Assembly: GCA_937899145.1 (NCBI GenBank)
Contig: CALBPW010000534.1
Span: forward strand, 1 to 15,094
Source of the DNA: an uncultured Bacteroidota bacterium
Lineage (GTDB): Bacteria > Bacteroidota > Bacteroidia > Bacteroidales > SZUA-534
Length of the DNA stretch: 15,094 bases
Reading direction: 5' to 3'
Below the pieces are notes generated by a model. The model was not told the origin of the DNA, searched no databases, and saw nothing but the letters and a program-made list of their open reading frames with translations. The translations under genes were made by a program, and so were the position numbers. Each line of letters opens with the position of its first letter. Position 1 is the first letter of the stretch. This document shows positions 13,905-15,094 of this stretch, one piece after another.

Positions 13905-15094
13905 TTATTTTTCTTCTTCAGCTGCTTCGTCGTCTTTTTTAGCCTTTTTTGTTGCTTTTGGTTTTTCGGCTTGTGCCATTTCCTCTTTCAAAGCTGCAAG
14001 TTCAGCAATGTCACCAAGTGTGGTTTTCTCTAAGTTGTCAGCTATTTTCTTAGCCGCTTTCTTAGTCGATTTTGCTGCTGAATCTTTTTTGCTCTTTTCT
14101 TCGCTACGTTTTGCATCTTCGAAAATACGAGAGTGGCTAACAATAATCTTTTTCGATTCTTTGTTAAATTCAATTACTTTGAACTCAAGTTTTTCGTCAA
14201 GTTTTGCTTGTGTGCCATCTTCTTTTACAAGATGTTTTGGTGTTGCAAAGCCTTCTACGCCGTAAGGTAACGATACAACTGCGCCTTTTTCTGTAAGTTC
14301 GATGATTGTTCCTTCGTAAACTGAATCAACTGAGAAGATTGTTTCAAATACGTCCCAAGGATTTTCCTCAAGTTGTTTGTGTCCTAAGCGCAAGCGACGA
14401 TTTTCTTTATCGATTTCAAGAACAACTACTTCAATTTCAGCACCAATTGTTGTAAATTCAGCCGGGTGTTTGATTTTCTTTGTCCACGACAGGTCAGAGA
14501 TGTGGATTAAACCATCAACGCCTTCTTCAATTTCAACAAATACGCCGAATGTTGTAAAGTTGCGAACTTTGGCTGTGTGTTTTGTTCCAACACCATATTT
14601 TTCTTCGATGTTTTCCCATGGGTCAGATTTCAGCTGCTTCATGCCAAGCGACATTTTGCGTTCTTCACGGTCGAGTGTCAAGATAACAGCTTCAACTTCG
14701 TCGCCGACTTTTAGGAATTCGTTAGCGCTGCGCAGATGTTGGCTCCACGACATTTCTGATACGTGAATCAAGCCTTCAACGCCAGGTGCTATTTCAACAA
14801 ATGCGCCGTAATCAGCCATAACAACAACTTTACCTTTCACTTTGTCGCCAACTTTAAGGTTTGCGTCAAGTGCATCCCATGGATGTGGAGTAAGTTGTTT
14901 CAAACCAAGAGCGATGCGTTTTTTGTCGTCATCGAAGTCAAGGATAACAACATTAAGCTTTTGGTCGAGTTGTACAACTTCTTCAGGATGTTGAATGCGC
15001 CCCCAAGAAATATCGGTGATATGGATAAGTCCGTCAACACCGCCAAGGTCGATGAATACACCGTAAGTTGTGATATTCTTAACGACACCTTCAA
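13905..15094 (-). CDS. rpsA: 30S ribosomal protein S1 (C-terminal part, gene continues beyond the window)
   Basis: The frame is open from the right edge to the TAA at 13905, giving about 395 visible residues. The TTG at 14901-14903 is an internal Leu codon in ALGLKQL, not a start. Four S1 RNA-binding domains can be recognised. The first is cut by the edge and shows GVDGLIHITDISW. The second and third show GVEGLIHVSEMSW and GVDGLIHISDLSW. The fourth is more divergent (YGVEGFATPKHLV). The typical S1 linkers LG-(L/M/H)-KQL-x3-PW-(D/E) join them. A charged Lys/Ala/Glu-rich tail of about 70 residues ends EEEK. S1 sits on the 30S subunit and helps bind and unfold mRNA, which matters in a phylum that rarely uses Shine-Dalgarno pairing. 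Bacteroidota S1 is usually near 600 residues, so about a third of the gene lies outside. Confidence 0.95.
   Translation of the reverse strand, partial: EGVVKNITTYGVFIDLGGVDGLIHITDISWGRIQHPEEVVQLDQKLNVVILDFDDDKKRIALGLKQLTPHPWDALDANLKVGDKVKGKVVVMADYGAFVEIAPGVEGLIHVSEMSWSQHLRSANEFLKVGDEVEAVILTLDREERKMSLGMKQLKSDPWENIEEKYGVGTKHTAKVRNFTTFGVFVEIEEGVDGLIHISDLSWTKKIKHPAEFTTIGAEIEVVVLEIDKENRRLRLGHKQLEENPWDVFETIFSVDSVYEGTIIELTEKGAVVSLPYGVEGFATPKHLVKEDGTQAKLDEKLEFKVIEFNKESKKIIVSHSRIFEDAKRSEEKSKKDSAAKSTKKAAKKIADNLEKTTLGDIAELAALKEEMAQAEKPKATKKAKKDDEAAEEEK

Noticed and set aside
13905..14903. TTG at 14901-14903 as the start of a short S1 protein
   Set aside because: The same frame continues to the window edge with a further S1 domain. 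The TTG encodes Leu in a conserved linker.
14900..15094. Separate 64-residue ORF upstream of the S1 part
   Set aside because: It is out of frame with the S1 coding sequence that fills the same bases. Its product has no recognisable character.

Overview
The window looks like a chromosomal segment from a member of the Bacteroidota. The evidence is a full-length hybrid two-component regulator with a two-propeller sensor, AT-rich DNA, no clear Shine-Dalgarno sequences before the starts inspected, and a near-perfect Bacteroidota-type promoter (TTTG, 21 bases, TATATTTG) upstream of the STAS gene. No phage, IS, CRISPR, tRNA or rRNA feature was seen. The short adapter-like stretch described below would fit a short-read assembly, possibly a metagenome bin, but this is an inference.

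Layout. (1) Positions 1-2418, plus strand: the 3' part of a PP2C-type phosphatase fused through one membrane helix to two LysM domains, then a NUDIX hydrolase overlapping it by 4 bases (ATGA), then an AI-2E/PerM-family membrane protein. (2) Positions 2427-6578, minus strand: a 1383-residue hybrid two-component system protein that ends 8 bases from the AI-2E gene, in convergent orientation. (3) Positions 6579-6883: the only gene-free stretch over 300 bases. It is a divergent control region with a 7+7 inverted repeat overlapping a possible promoter. (4) Positions 6884-12398, plus strand: two large TPR receptors of similar build (signal peptide, long 40-residue-period TPR array, one membrane helix). 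The first ends in a SpoIIE-type phosphatase and the second in a histidine kinase. (5) Positions 12463-13833, minus strand: a STAS-domain protein and ribonuclease Z, directly abutting. The RNase Z frame is broken by one in-frame TAG inside an extra segment of about 100 bases. (6) Positions 13905-15094, minus strand: the C-terminal part of ribosomal protein S1, running off the window.

How the genes may work together. The centre of the window is a signalling cluster with four phospho-signalling outputs: PP2C, hybrid kinase/AraC regulator, SpoIIE phosphatase and histidine kinase. The STAS protein is the kind of substrate a SpoIIE phosphatase acts on in partner-switching pathways, but no RsbW-like kinase lies in the window, so that link is a hypothesis. 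The hybrid regulator resembles glycan-sensing regulators, yet no SusC/SusD or glycoside hydrolase gene lies beside it here.

Main caution. The RNase Z lesion coincides with an 11-base exact match to the end shared by standard Illumina adapters and with an imperfect 22-base tandem duplication. I think an assembly artefact is more likely than a true pseudogene.
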